From positions 98,006,826 through 98,070,825 of the forward strand of contig NC_134093.1 in the NCBI RefSeq assembly GCF_000715075.1: a DNA stretch of 64,000 bases. Direction: 5' to 3'. Under the pieces are notes generated by a model. It ran no database searches. It was not told where the DNA came from and saw nothing but the letters and a program-made list of their open reading frames with translations. The stretch comes from Nicotiana tabacum (taxonomy: Eukaryota; Streptophyta; Magnoliopsida; Solanales; Solanaceae). Made by a program: the position numbers and the translations under genes. Below are positions 12,786 to 25,118 of this stretch, piece after piece (within the stretch, counting starts at the first letter, position 1; every line of letters begins with the position of its first letter).

Positions 12786-13756
12786 CACAGCTGGGTAAAA
12801 GAGGGAAAAACGGGATTTAGCTCATTTCTTTCAAACTCTCAACCCTAAACACCCTAGAGGCGATTTTTCCAAGAGGTTTTCTTCCTAAATTCATTGGTAA
12901 GAAACTTTAATCTATTTCTTTTCAATTACTCATTACTTTTCAAGTGTTTTCAACATTATATCTAAGATTTTCATGGTAGAAATTAGGGATTTGGATAGAA
13001 TTAGGGATTGCAAAAGTGAGATTTAGACCTCAAATTGAGGTCGGATTTCAAAACTAATTACATAATCGGGCTCGGGAGTGAATGGGTAATTGGGTTTTAG
13101 TCCGAATCTCGGATTTTGACCAAGCAACCCCGGGGTTGACTTTTGTCGATATTTTTGGAAAAGTATAAAGATTTTAACTTTATGTATTGTAATTGATTCC
13201 CCTAGCATTGTTTGATGTTATTAGATTCGATTGGTTTGGAGGCGGTTTTTAGAGGAAAGACCCATGTTGAGCTTTGATTTACTTGCGGAGCGATGTAAGA
13301 GTTGGGTCTAACCTTGATTTGAGGGAACTAGAAATCCTTGAGCTATGTGCTATGTGAATTACATGTGTAGCGGCATATATGCGAGGTGACGAGTGTATAT
13401 ACACCGTCAAATTACTTGTTTCGATGCTTTTCCGTATTTCATTAATTACTTTATTCCATGTCTTAACTGGTACATACTTTAATTGCTTCCTATGCCTTAA
13501 CTTGCTACTTGTTACTTATTTCTCTCTTATTAAAATATTCATTTCTTCCATGCTTCCATGTTTAATTGCTACTTGCCTTAATTGTCTTACTCGTATACTT
13601 TAATTGTCATATATTTGACTTGTTGCTTTGTATTAGATTGTAGCATTCCTTGATTTGGCATGAGGTTCCTTTATGGCTTTGCTTTCATATTTTTTACATA
13701 GAGGTTCTTGTGAATTGAGTTGTTGAATTGCTTACATTTTATTGATTTTATTTATG

Positions 13757-14015
13757 GATCGGGTTGCATGCCGCAACGGATAAAATAAGGGAGGATTGCT
13801 ATTGATATGGTGGGATCGGGTTGCACGCCGCAACGAATTTTATATGTGAAATTGATATGGTGAAATAAGGGAGGATTATGATATTGATTTCGATTATATG
13901 GTGGGATCGGATTGCGCGTCACAACAGATTTTACTTGTTATTCTTGATATTGATATTATGAAATAAGGGAGGATTGTGTTTGTACGGTGGGATCGGGTTG
14001 CGCGCCGCAACGGAT
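13757..14015 (+). repeat. hairpin-word array in gypsy A LTR (GTTGC...GCAAC)
   Basis: Four units contain GGATCGGGTTGCACGCCGCA-type words, centred near 13765, 13825, 13910 and 14000. They are separated by AT-rich linkers with 'aaataagggaggatt'. The stem is GTTGC/GCAAC with a 5-base loop. One unit (near 13910) has lost pairing (attgcgcgtcacaac). It occupies the same place as the GCACG arrays of the other LTRs. Confidence 0.85.
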
Positions 14016-14691
14016 TGTGTGTTTGATATTCATTGTTCATTGTGTTAGCTTTCGGTATTTTGGTACAAGATTCTGAGGTTTTATGTTTCTGGTTTTACTG
14101 ATTTCGAGGATTGAGTTTATTTTCATAAGTTAACTATCTTACTTTTCTTGCATTTTTCTGTGCTATTATTATTATTATACTGTGTACAGGTTATTGTAAG
14201 TGACCCGCCTTAGCCTTGTCACTACTTTGCCGAGGATAGGCTCGGCACTTACAGAGTACATGGAGTCGGTTGTACTCGTACTACACTCTGCACTTCTTAT
14301 GCAGATTTTGGAGTCGGTCCTAGTGGCAGTCAGTAGATTGCTCAGATTGATTGCTAGATTGGAGACTTGAGGTATAGTTGCTCGGCGTTCGCAGCCCCGA
14401 AGTTCCCCTTCTAACTTATCCTAGCTGTTTATTTTATTTCAGACAGATTTACTTTCATTCAGACCATTATCTGTATTATTCTAGTCGTTCGTGCACTTGT
14501 GATACCAATTCTGGGATTGTACCTAGATATTGCGGTTATTATGGTTTTTTCTCACTCTATTTCAGTTTAATTGGCATCAGTTAATTTGATTTGTTAAAAA
14601 TAGCAAAAACTTATTCTCACGTTGGGTTGCTTAGCAATTGAAATGTTAGGCGCCATCACGGTCCCGAAGGTGCAAATTCCGGATCGTGAGA

Positions 14692-17600
14692 GTGCCACTG
14701 TAGGGGGCAGGATCTATTTACTCATTGATTCACTTTCTAAACTAAGATTTGACTTTTTCATGAAGCAATTTCTGAAGATTTTCCTTCAGAACTTCTCTCC
14801 AATTCTTCTTGAATTTGCTTTGATCTATCCCTTTTTATAAGTCATTAGAAACGTTTCTAATGTACCATAATGAGATTGATACTTTTCTAAACTAGCCTAA
14901 CATTGACAAGCTATTACAACACATCCATTCACCTTGAACTTTATAATTTATATGTGATAAAGGGCGGTACGGTGCACTAAGCTTTCGCTATGCACGGGGT
15001 TCGGGGAAGGATCGGATCACAAATCTCTCCTACACATTAAAATATTTATATGTAATATGTAATCTAAATTGAAACGAAGAAAGAGACCGTATATCCTTCT
15101 CCACAAATCTTCCCTACATGTTAGCATGTGTCAATTCACACGTTTCCAAAATGAGCTTATTTATTGTATACTGACAATATAAAAGAAATTTATATTATCT
15201 GGTCACTTAAAAGATAATTACAGTTAACTGCTTATAATAGGTCAAAAATAAAGCAAACAACTTTCTACAAGAGATTAAATTACTCTAATAATATTTTTTT
15301 TAAATCAATGTATATATAATTTAAAATCTACGTGTTAGGGTTGATCTACAAGGCCATTAGGCCAAGTCTCTGCCACAGAAACATCAATCTAAATGTCAAT
15401 TGGTTTAAGATTGACTGATTTTGATTGTTAGTTTTAGCGGAGAAACTAATATTCAAATAATCTGATTATTAAGAGGAACTAATTAAGCAATCTGATTACT
15501 AAATCCTTTAGGTTTGACTAGTAATAGAGCCACAAAGGTACGGTTGCTCTGCTTTCGCAATCTTAATTAATTAAGTAGTTTTCAGAAAAAAAAATTGACT
15601 CTCAATAAAACATGTATAATTACGTGTAGAAAGTCTAACTAACATGTACTAATACCTAAATTTGCCACTAATCAGCTTTTTGAGCGGAAAAGTTTGACAA
15701 AAAGATGCATCGCATAATTGTCGTACGGGCTTAATCAATTTGTGTATTGACAATACTATAGGATTATTTACACATCGTACTAAATTGGGTATACCACAAG
15801 GAAACCTTTCATTTGTAATGATAACCTGAAAAATAGTGTAATAGTTTATTATATTTACTTATATAACATTTAAAATATAAAAGTTTCATAAAAAGTCAAT
15901 GCATATAACTTAAACACTTTTTCTTTTAGGCAAAGGATGATATACATCATTAGGAGGTAAACCAGCTTACGATGTCAGTCTATCGTAATGAAACCAAAAA
16001 AAAAAACATAACACACTTGCATTAAATTGTTGCTTTTGCCTATTGTTTAATCTTTAATTGTTAGCTAATACAGGTTCTCCATTGGTTGCGCAACGATTTG
16101 CAAAACCGTTTATAATGTCATAGGCCACTACGTTCATTGTCTTTAAGGTTTTGAGTTGGATGCTCGTATTTTTTTCATATTGTATCAGATCCAAATTTTT
16201 AAGCCATTTACACAATTTTTTTCTCTTTTTTTCTTCTATCGCTCTAGGCTTCTCTCTCAACTCAATCCATCAAGCTGCGGTTTGAGCTTCTACCTATTTC
16301 TCTAAATTTAGCTTATCGAGCGAGTAGCATTATATTGATTCAAGCCCGCTCATTAGCAAGTTGAGTCTAAATTATCTCCCTCTCGCTACTTAAAAATAAA
16401 AGGCCAAACAAAGAAGGAAACCAAATCTACACTAGGTGGTAGGGAAGATAAAATTGCCAATACTTTGTTTGTGTAAAGTTTTCAAAGGAGTTTATAATGT
16501 ACTAGTTCGAACCCACCTATTACCTTAAGGTTTTGAATAAAATATTAATGAAAGATATAACTATGAAAAATATTGATTGTTGAGAGATTGATTTATGATA
16601 GCCCGGTGAGGCCTCAACCAACAACATTGCTTCATTCTGCGACGGTTATTAAGGTAGCACCCATTTCAACATATCATCTTGCTCGATTGAAGTCGCTTCT
16701 TTGGATCAATCGTAAAAGACTGCCTGAACACATGACCAATATAAGCACACATTGCTGCCGATAGGACTCTAATGAAGAGCCAGAAAAGAAAGAATTGAAC
16801 CCCTATAGTAGTTGTAGAAGGAATGGAGAGGTACATTTGCAAGTATACATATTAGCTGCTGAGCTAGGGTGCATTACGTTTTTTTTTTCTTTTGGTCTGT
16901 CAATCATCTCGTATTCAAAATTTATTAGCCGGATAAGTTGAATTCGCATTAGTAAGCTCACAAGGGATATAAAGCTTTTCCTATTGAAATAACGTTTATT
17001 TCTTAGATTTGAAATCGAGACCATGATTGAAAATAGAAAAATTTTAATCTTTTTTTATAAAATAAACATTTTCTATTGAAATAATCTAATGATGTAAAAA
17101 TTCCTTGAGCAAATAATGAATATAACTTAATTTTCTTTTTCACGATGGGGACTTTGAATGCGAAAGGTGAAAAGTCAAAAGTCACTATGAGTGAAAGGGT
17201 AATTAGGTGGTCTCCATGCTAGTAATAAAGGAACAATCTTTTCATACCTTAGTTCACACTGATGAAACTGTAAATGCTAAAAAGTTCAAATTCTAGCAAG
17301 GAAATTTAGGATCACGTCAATCACCAAAGAAAAAACAAACAAACAATAGAGTAAAAGATCCAAATTGACGATTTAATTAGCTAGTCACATATGAGTTGTC
17401 AATTAGGATCCCACCTAGTCGTCCTTCATTCTCATGATTTAGTCCGCACAATATTTGGATAGATTGTATCGTTTTCCGTCATTTTATAATATCACACACC
17501 AACAATATGAAGAATAAGAATATAATATTATAAAGAAAAGGTAGAATATGAGAGGTAGAGTAATTATTAAGGTATGATAAAAAGTAAAATAGAATTATAC

Positions 17601-18743
17601 TAAGGGCAAGATGAGAAAAAAATAAGGTAACAACATGACCATACCAAATCGATCGTTACGTGAAATGGGTCTTTTCATCGTTGCATAACAATGAATTTAA
17701 CGATATCACACAATAAAATTAAAGTAATAATTAAAATAAATACTGTATTTAAAGTAACAATATAATACGATACGTAAATGGAGGCTCTTTTTTCTCAAGG
17801 ACGATAACACTAATAAATAAAGCAGCCGTAGTCTTATTAAATTCAATTTTATTAAAATTTTGACCAACATACTTTAAAATTCTAATGCATACGAAGCTAT
17901 TTTTCAAAACTTTTCTTAACTGATCAAAACATAAACAGTGGTTTAGAAAAGGTCCCTCCAACGTTATTTTCTGTTTTTTAATATTGGTTTGCTGATTCAA
18001 GGCTAAGATATTTGTTCTCAAGTATTTTATACTATATATTTTAGCTTCTTAATTTTCCCCTCCTTTTTTCTTCATTCAAGATGATATTCTTGAATCAAGA
18101 ATCTTCTATGATTGTTTACAATTATTATGGGCCATGTAAAAGACGCAAAACTTAAATTTGGCCATTTAGATTCTATGATTATTTTCAAAATATTTACGGC
18201 GAGAGTATCAAAATATAATATTATTAGAATATTTTCTTTATGGTATACAGACCATAAAACCGTTGAAATATTTGATATATATTTTTTGAGGGGGCAACGT
18301 CGTATGAGGAAAGTTTTGTGACTAATGTCCTTATCCACGATATTTGTTCCGAATTTTGAATTTCTCATAGATTTGGCTGTCCAAAATAGAGCTTTTTCTT
18401 ATAATACTTTACTAGGAAAAATAGGCTTCTAAAGAATTTATTTTTCTTCCAGTACATCGTGCTTTACTGTTTCCAATTAATTATTCTAGTTGTCAACAAA
18501 TATAGATATGTATTCTTTTCTTCTCCTCTTTTTCTCTTCTCGACGGAGCGTGGAAAAAGTAGTGGGGGAGTTGCTTTAAGTTGTTCCTTTATGAAATATA
18601 CTGCTTTTTGAAATACTCGAACGCCAAATAATTAAAGAATGTAGTGATAATGCAATCATTTAAACAGTGTAGTTATTTTACTATATTTTTCTCCCTCTAT
18701 TTTCGGGAATCACTTTCAAAATGTTCATCATTGGAGGGGACCA
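14692..18743. other. AT-rich spacer, 'copy 1' of a paralogous segment, no gene
   Basis: No coding gene is recognised. 14712-16968 aligns by eye, in the same order, with copy 2 (28462-28485 joined to 38593-54362 after removing insertions). Shared markers include 'ttcactttctaaactaag', 'cttcttgaatttgctttg', 'taagattgactgattttg', 'gactgcctga' and 'gtaagctcaca'. A short reading frame at 16573-16764 is only weakly conserved in copy 2 and has stops there, so I do not call it. 17870-18040 has a diverged match at 27930-28110. Confidence 0.7.
14956..15053 (-). mobile_element. 5'-truncated Au-like SINE fragment with 10-bp duplication
   Basis: On the minus strand it ends with 'gcatagcgaaagcttagtgc' and 'accgtaccgcccttt', which resembles the 3' part of the plant Au SINE (recognised from memory, not searched). 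The tRNA-like promoter half is missing. ATTTATATGT lies at 14946-14955 and again at 15044-15053, and copy 2 has a single ATTTATATGT near 39118-39127, which is the empty site. The insertion is therefore real even if the family name should be wrong. Confidence 0.7.
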
Positions 18744-18752
18744 TTTTCATTA
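18744..18752. repeat. 9-bp target duplication TTTTCATTA (left)
   Basis: It is identical to 19786-19794 on the other side of the foldback element. A perfect 9-bp direct repeat is typical of Mutator-like elements. Confidence 0.9.
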
Positions 18753-19785
18753 CCAAATATACCCTTCTATTTTCGAAAATGGTCTAAAAATACTTCTCGT
18801 TATACTATTGGAGTTATCTATACCCCTGCAGTCATACTTTGGGTACAAATATACCCCTTATTTAAACGGAGGGACACGTGTTATCGTCTTGTTGGTCAAT
18901 TTAAAATATCTTCTAATTAATTAAAAAAAACCATTAATCATACCCCGAAAAGTAATTTTTTTTGTAAAAACTGAAAAAAAACAGAAATTACTTTTACTAA
19001 AAACTGAAAAAAACGAAAATATTTTTTTTTCAGTTTTTACAAAAAAACTGCTTTAGAAAAAACTGAAAAATATTTTCTAAAATAATATTTTTGAAAAAAC
19101 TGAAAAACAAAAGCTGAAAATCAATTTTCTAAAGCAATCTTTTTTGTAAAAACTGAATTTTTTTTTTTACTAAAAACTGAAAAAAAATGAAAATATTTTT
19201 TTTCCAGTTTTTACAAAAAAAAACTCTTTAAAAAAAGCTGAAAAATATTTTCTAAAATAATATTTTTATAAAAACTGAAAAAAAAACTAAAAAGCAAATT
19301 TCTAAAGCAGTATTTTTGTAAAAACTGAAAAAACAAATATTTTCTTTCTTTTTTTTTCAGTTTTTAGTTAAAAATATTTCATTTTTTTAAAGTTTTTAAT
19401 TGCTTTAGAAAATTACTTTTCAGTTTTTGCAAAAATATTGTTTTAGAAAATATTTTTCAGTTTTTTTAAAGCAGTTTTTTGTAAAAACTGGAAAAAAAAA
19501 ATATTTTCGCTTTTTTCAGTTTTTAGTAAAAATATTTTTTTTTTAGTTTTTTTCAGTTTTTACAAAAAAAAGTTTATTATTCGGGTATGGATAATGAGTC
19601 TTTTTAATTAATTAGGAGATATTTAGAATTGACCAACAGGACGATGACACGTGTTCCTCCGTTTAAATGAGGGGTATATTTGAATCCAAAATATGACTGC
19701 AGGGGTACAGATAACCCAATAGTATAACGAGAGGGTATTCTTAAACCATTTTCGAAAGTAGAGAGGTATATTTGACTCTTTGCCG
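18753..19785. mobile_element. foldback Mutator-like non-autonomous element, 1.03 kb
   Basis: The two ends are inverted copies over more than 200 bp: left 'ccaaatatacccttctattttcg', with matching inverted pieces in 'cgaaagtagagaggtatatttg' on the right. Inside, both arms run into degenerate repeats of aaaaactgaaaaa (left) and tttttcagttttt (right), so nearly the whole element could fold back. The right end is ...ctctttgccg; the left end has lost the matching CGGCAAAGG. It has no transposase frame. Perfect 9-bp duplications flank it. A second element of the same family lies at 52103-53086. Confidence 0.88.
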
Positions 19786-19794
19786 TTTTCATTA

Positions 19795-20369
19795 ACTCTT
19801 AGTCTTATTACAAGAGAAGGCATCTTTATGTCTTTCTGAGATTTATCACTTTCTTTTTTTTTTTTGATTTTGTGAGATTCATCACTGGATTGCTTTTTCA
19901 TTTGTTTTCTTCATCTTTTCTACCTGATATTGGTTTAGTTCGAGGAAAAGTCGGGATTGCAACAGTGAACAAATTTAGGTCCATTTGAAAAATGTTGTCT
20001 AAATTCTATCCAGTGATAGAGCAAAATGGATAGTTAGAATTTTACTTAATTCTAACTAGTTAGTTTAAAATTGTGATATATGCATAATACTACTTGTAGT
20101 AATAGTTGTTACATAGTTAATTGATACAAGGTGCTTATATTCAAGTCAGACCCCCAACCCTAGAGGCGGACCTACCCCCAAGGTAGGAGGGTTATAGGCT
20201 CCCGATAACTTGGAAAAAAAATAAAATAATATATATATATTATATAATTGGTAGCCTAAGACTCAAATTTGAGACAGTTGCATTGAATGATTTGGAGGAG
20301 AGCACATAGCTTGACTTTTAGTACCGTATCTAGGTTTGTTTCACTTTTACTCAAATTTTTATTCGATAG
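19795..20369. other. spacer between foldback element and copia 1
   Basis: This is AT-rich DNA with a (TA)n-like patch near 20229-20240. It includes 'cggacctacccccaaggtagg', which resembles the ends of common hAT-type elements, but I see no matching partner end. No gene is recognised. Confidence 0.5.
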
Positions 20370-20639
20370 TGATAACTTCGTTGGATGGAAGCTTCAACTA
20401 TGTAAATGGATTAGGGAAGAAGACGAGAAGAGTTTAGAGAGAGAATTTCTAAGAAATGAATTTTTGTTATCTTCTTCAACTAATCTGCAGAGATATGTAC
20501 AAGAGAATGTATTTATACACTTTCTTCTAAGGAGTGCTAACTACTCTAACCAACTAACTACCTACATAGATTATAACGACTTAATCTTTAGTAGGTCCCA
20601 CAGCCACAACTTGTACTCTATACTAACTACTTTTCAAGA
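20370..20639 (-). repeat. copia 1 3' LTR (270 bp)
   Basis: It aligns along its length with 25291-25566: tgataactt at the left, the shared 'gtacaagagaatgtatttat', and a right end ttttcaaga where the other copy has cttcaaca. On the minus strand a TATAAATA box reads from 20517 to 20510. No clear polypurine tract is seen on its inner side; pol coding runs almost up to it. Confidence 0.9.
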
Positions 20640-21208
20640 GATTGGATAGGTCCCATAGTCATGTTGCAGCTTACCCAAGTCAAGAGATCAGCTAATTGCT
20701 CTTTTGTGGATACATATTCAGTTCTCATTACTTCTTATAGAATCCTTCCTCACAATGTGACAATCTATGTCTATGTGTTTGATTCTTTCCTGAAAGATTG
20801 GATAGGTAACAATCTGAATTGTAGCCTTAATATCACATAGCAGCTCAACAAGTAGTTCCATCTTTACTCCATGCTCTTCAAAGAGTCCTATCAGCCAAGT
20901 CACTTCAGCAGCACATGCAGCCATGCTTCTAAATTCTGCTTTTACGGAGCTCCTAGAAATAGTCTCTTGTTTCTTAGAATTCCATGATATTAGTGCATTC
21001 CCAAACTTTACTAAATAACCAGTGACTGATCTTCTTGCTTGCAAACAAGTTCCCAGTCTGAGTCACAATAGGCTGTCAGTTTGTTTGTGCTGCTGGCTGG
21101 CATCAGAAGACCCAGTCCAGGCTCAGCCTTAATGTATCTCACCACTCTAAGGGCTGCTTCCATGTGGGATACCTTTGGACAGTACATGAATTGGTTAAGG
21201 ACTTGCAC
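20640..21208 (-). pseudogene. copia 1 RNase H region
   Basis: In two overlapping minus-strand frames, 'AYCDSDWE' (the first catalytic Asp region), 'SVTGYLVKFGNALISW', 'SSVKAEFRSMAACAAEVTWL', 'LLCDIKATIQI' and 'RIKHIDIDCHIVR' follow the usual order of copia RNase H. A frameshift near 21025-21035 separates the first part from the rest. The end of pol ('KEQLADLLTWV') reaches about 20650. Confidence 0.88.
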
Positions 21209-22278
21209 ACAAAGGCTAGGTCAGGTCTGGTCATGGTAAGATATAGTAACCTTCCTACCAACCTCTAATAGCTACTAGAATCCTCCAGCACCTTATCTGC
21301 AGTGTTCGTTTTCATCCAACTGTCATAGTCTGCTGAGGTTAGTTTCCAATTTATTTCAAGGGGAGTTCCAGTAGGTTTTGCTCCACTCAAGCCAGATTCA
21401 GATATCAATTCCATGGCATGCTTCCTCTAATTCATTAAAATTCCTTCCTTGGACCTGACAAATTCAATGCCATGGAAAAACTTTGGCTCACCAAGATCCT
21501 TCATTTTGAACCTGGTATGTAGATCATCTTTTTTCTGGTTTAGTTGATTAGGATTGGTGCCTGTTATGATCAGATCATCTACATATACTAGGATTACCAC
21601 AATTTCATCCCTTGCTCTTCTAGTGAACAAAGAATAGTCCAAATGACTATGTTGAAATCCCATCTCCACTAGAGCCTCTGTTAACTTCATGTTCCACTGT
21701 CTTGGAGCTTGTTTAAGGCCATACAATAATTTTTGTAGTTTGCAGACCTTCTGAGTCTCCCTTGTCTGCAAAAACCTTCAGAAATATGAATATAGACTTC
21801 CTCTATGAGATCACCATTTATTGATGTACTATGCACATCCATTTGGTAGAAGCAGCCAGTGCAATGACAGATCTAACAGTAGCCATTTTAGCCACAGGGA
21901 GATAGTCTCAGTGTAGTCTAGGCCTTCTTTTTTGTTGTATCCTTTGGCCACCAACCTGGCTTTATACCTTTCAACCTCACATGAAGCCCTGTACTTGACT
22001 TTAAATATCCACTTGCAACCAATACGAATCTTGCCAGGAGGCAGGTCCACAATGGTCCAGGTGTTGTTATCTTATAATGCTGCAACTTCCAGCTTCATGG
22101 CATATACCCATTTGGGATCATAGATAGCTTCTCTAAAAGTCTTAGGTTCAGACACAACTGAGTGAAGTGGCAACAAATGCTGACAAAGAGTTATCAGGTT
22201 GGTGTAGGTCAAATAGGAAGAAATAGGATATACACAAGTGTGGATGACTGGTTTAGTGACATAGTGTTGCAGCCACAC
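21209..22278 (-). pseudogene. copia 1 reverse transcriptase region
   Basis: On the minus strand: 'FREAIYDPKWVYAMKLE' (near 22130), 'CKWIFKVKYRASCEVERYKA' and 'ARLVAKGYNKKEGLDYTETI' (about 21900-22030), 'YGLKQAPRQWNMKL' (about 21720) and the active-site 'YVDDLIITGT' (about 21570). These are the standard copia RT blocks in order. At least two frame breaks interrupt it, near 21830-21890 and 21420. The YVDD box itself is intact. Confidence 0.92.
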
Positions 22279-23400
22279 TAGGGTCTGCTTGGTCTACGAG
22301 ATCTACTGAGCTCTTGTGGATTGAGTGGTCCAGGTGTGCCAATAGCTTCATCAGGAAGACCTGAAGTGGCTTCTACATGAGCTTCCGTGAAATGAGGAGG
22401 TGAGTAGACCTCCCCCTGAGTTGAACTATCAAGAGTATCAGGTGATTCAACTAAATCTGTGAAGGTCTGTTTAGAATCACAAATAGATACCTCTGGTGTC
22501 AGTAGGTCAAGAACTGGAAACACAAGTGTGCCTGCAGATTTTAGCTGCTTGAAGGTAAAGATATCCTCTTGGAACACCACATTTCTGCTCACTAAGAATT
22601 TCTTAGAGTGGATATCATATAGTTTATATCTTTTTTATTTAGGAAAATAACCCATGAGATTTGTATGAATGGATTTTGAGGCAAACTTGTTAGAACACTT
22701 TGGAACAGTTGCATAGCAGAGACATCCGAAGACTTTGAGATGACCGAGAGAATGAGCATACAAATAAAGCATCTCAAATGATGATTTGAAGTCTAGAGGG
22801 TAACCTGTTGAGAAGGTAAGCAGCAGTAGTCACACACTCACCCCAAAACCTTAGAGGGATGCCTGCTTGAAACCTCAGTGGTCTAGCTATTTTAAGAATA
22901 GTTGTGTTACTTTTTTGCTACTATATTCTGTTGTGGAGTGTACACACAAGTGCTTTGGTATTCAATACCAAGAGTAAAGAGTATTCCCTTGAATTCTGTG
23001 TTGAAGAACTCACAGTCATTATCTGTTCTAAGTATCTTAACAAAAGTAGAAAATGTGTTTTGAATCTTAGAAAAGAGTTCTTTAAGAACTACCATATTGT
23101 CACACTTGGAATGAATCGGAAATATCCAAGTGAGCCTAGTATTATCATCTACAACATGACAAAGAATCTCTTGACATCATAGGTGGGAACTCGGTAGGGG
23201 CCCCAGATATCACAATGAAGCAAATCAAAGGCAGATTTAGACACATTAATACTTAGCTGAAAATACAACTTCGTTTTTTTGCTAAGGGGCAAACAATACA
23301 GTGTTGATGAGAATTGGCCTTTAAATGTCTAAGCAACTCATGTTTTTTATTACTTCTAATGGTGCATGTTCTAGTCTCTTATGCCATAGGCTACTAGACT
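22279..23400 (-). pseudogene. copia 1 integrase region
   Basis: 'SLWHKRLEHAPLEVIK' (about 23330-23400) marks the pre-integrase zinc region. 'ILRTDNDCEFFNTEF' (about 23020-23060) carries the second catalytic Asp, and 'VYTPQQNIVAKK' (22907-22942) is where Q-N-G-x-V-E-R-K is expected; the catalytic Glu is replaced by Ala and a Gly is lost. 22278-22592 holds the variable Ser/Pro-rich linker between integrase and RT. Stops and shifts occur around 22640, 22790 and 23230. Confidence 0.88.
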
Positions 23401-24119
23401 CGGATATAACACAAATGTGAGCATGACTAGTCTTATTTACATAAGATGTACTAGTATTATTATTCACTTGTTGACTTGAACTTTGACTTGATACCTTCTT
23501 CTGCTTCTCATGCAATACATAGAGATCATGTTTCTCCCTACCAATCCTCTTCACTTGTCCATTGAAGAGGTCCTGGAAGATACAGAAGTCTAGAAAGAAT
23601 ATTACTATGCATTTCAGTTCTTTAGTGAGTTTGGATACTGAAAGAAGATTAAACTTAAACTCAGGAATATATAGCACATTAGATATGTCTTGGTTCTTAA
23701 ATACAAAAACCAATTTTCTCTGTGTGTGTGACTGACACTACATTTCCTGTGAGTAAGTGAACTTTACTGCTGTCTGGTTGTGGTACTAGCTTGTATGCTT
23801 TTAATATCTGTAAGCTAGAAGCCATATGACTAGAGGCACCTGTGTCCACAATCCACGCTCTATAATTATAAATTGATATTAGGTCTGTTTGTATACCTGC
23901 AACAGCTGTCTTGGTTGAGGATCCTTCATCTGGTCCCTTGTTGAGCATCTGAATGATCTTCTGATACTGCTCTAATGTAAAGAAGGCAGCGGGTGCTTGT
24001 TGTTGGACTATTGGCATTGTCACTAAAGTAAATCCTCCTCTGACTGATAGTTGCTGCTGTTGTCCATGCTTTCCAGCATTGCTGACCCCACATGCAACAT
24101 CTCCTATGTGAGGGGTCAT
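23401..24119 (-). pseudogene. copia 1 protease region
   Basis: 'AWIVDTGASSHMASSLQIL' at about 23820-23855 is the Asp protease active site, with D-T-G intact. It is followed by hydrophobic strands and 'ISNVLYIPEFKFNLLSVSKL' (about 23640-23700), the typical join to the pre-integrase region. Upstream is a Gln-rich linker. The two parts lie in different frames, with a shift near 23700. Confidence 0.9.
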
Positions 24120-25118
24120 CCAACCAACCTGATTTGCATAGGAGCTAGTATTGCCAGCAGTGCCTCATCTTCTTTTAGACTAGAACTCTCGTGGATTATC
24201 CAACCAGCTTGTAGCAGCTTTCTTTAGTATGACCCTTGTAGTGGCAATACTCACATATCAATGTACTCTCTCCGGGCACATGTTAAGTTGTTACCAGCAT
24301 AATAGCCTCCTTTATTGCTAAACAAAGCAGTGCTCTCTACTGACTCAGTGATTCGGAAAACTTGTGTGAAATTAGCAAGGTTCCTTTGGCTCTCCTAATC
24401 TATTATTATTGAGTATGCCTTGTTCACAGAGGGAGTGGGATACATTATTTTAATCTAACTTCTAGCTTGGCTATAGGATTCATTTAAGCCAGTTAAGAAT
24501 TGCATCAATCTTTAGTACTCAAAATGCTCGAGGTACCTTTTTAACTCAGGACAGGTACATCTAGGGCATGACATTATAGCATCAAACTCATCCCAAAGGT
24601 ACCTCAACTTAGAAAAGTAATTTGTCACAGTCATTATGCCTTGAGTAAGGGAGTGAATCTCCTTGTGCAAGTATTGTACTCTAGCACCATTCACTTTGTC
24701 AAACTTTTCTCTCAGATCCTCCCAGACTTTGTGTGCATTTGAGGCATACACTACACTACTCAACAACCTTGGTCTTACTGCATTCATGATCCACGACAGA
24801 ACTATATCATTCACCTTCTCCCATTGATCAGGTAATTATGACTCAAACCTAGACTTTGGGAATCGACCATCAACAAATCCTAGTTTGCTTTTACCTAGCA
24901 GTCTAATTTTTATAGACCTACTCCAAATTGCATAATTTTCAGATCTTGTTAGTTGAAGTGAAATTAAAGTGCTACCTGGAGTGTCTGTTAGTTGCTGGTA
25001 CAGAGAATGGTTATGATCAATCGTAGGGAAGGTATTGATATGGTTGGGAGTAGTTGTGTTATCGGAGGTTCCGACAGTTCCGACAGGTGTAGTGTTGGTT
25101 TCATCACTAATTGCCATG
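24120..25118 (-). pseudogene. copia 1 gag region with zinc knuckle
   Basis: The start is ATG at 25116-25118 (MAISDETN). 'TRSENYAIWSRSIKIRLLGK' near 24880-24950 is the conserved gag-polypeptide block. After a stop near 24836, 'VVYASNAHKVWEDLREKFDK' and 'YFSKLRYLWDEFDAI' continue the capsid part (24512-24814). A CCHC knuckle, CEYCHYKGHTKESC, lies near 24212-24256. Stops and shifts near 24500 and 24120-24180 break it. Confidence 0.88.

Larger units (their letters stand above)
821..14691 (+). mobile_element. gypsy A: 5'-truncated Ty3/gypsy (Tekay/Del-like) element, nested host
   Basis: The element survives as the end of RNase H plus integrase (821-2052), integrase C-terminus (7620-7922), a chromodomain-like tail and polypurine tract (11458-11692), and a complete 3' LTR (11693-14691). 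Each piece aligns by eye to gypsy D at 60719-62552 in the same order, so this is one element split by two later insertions: gypsy B at 2053-7619 and an inverted solo LTR at 7923-11452. The 5' LTR, gag, protease and RT are missing. The left edge at 821 falls inside the RNase H coding region, so the loss was a deletion and not an insertion boundary. Confidence 0.88.
11693..14691 (+). repeat. gypsy A 3' LTR (3.0 kb)
   Basis: It begins TGTGATGACCTGATAGGTCA, as in gypsy D, and ends ccggatcgtgaga, a mutated form of ...cgtgaca. Modules in order are palindromic words of the cgcaaatgcgag type (12420-12785), the GCGAGGTGACGAGT core at 13381-13394, a four-unit hairpin array (13757-14015), and the hairpin CTGCA...TGCAG near 14287-14303. 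After it comes spacer copy 1. A target duplication cannot be checked because the 5' end of the element is lost. Confidence 0.87.

Noticed and set aside
12301..12820. Overlapping frames of 65-139 codons on both strands in the gypsy A LTR
   Set aside because: Palindromic words suppress stops on both strands. No family motifs are present, and the location is a non-coding LTR.
16573..16764. 63-codon frame in spacer copy 1 as a possible host gene exon
   Set aside because: The paralogous stretch in copy 2 (about 53990-54160) carries stops and indels, so the coding sense is not conserved.
20229..20240. TATA-like promoter near the start of copia 1
   Set aside because: It is a simple TA-rich patch outside the LTR. 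The LTR's own TATAAATA box is the better candidate, and no gene follows on either strand.
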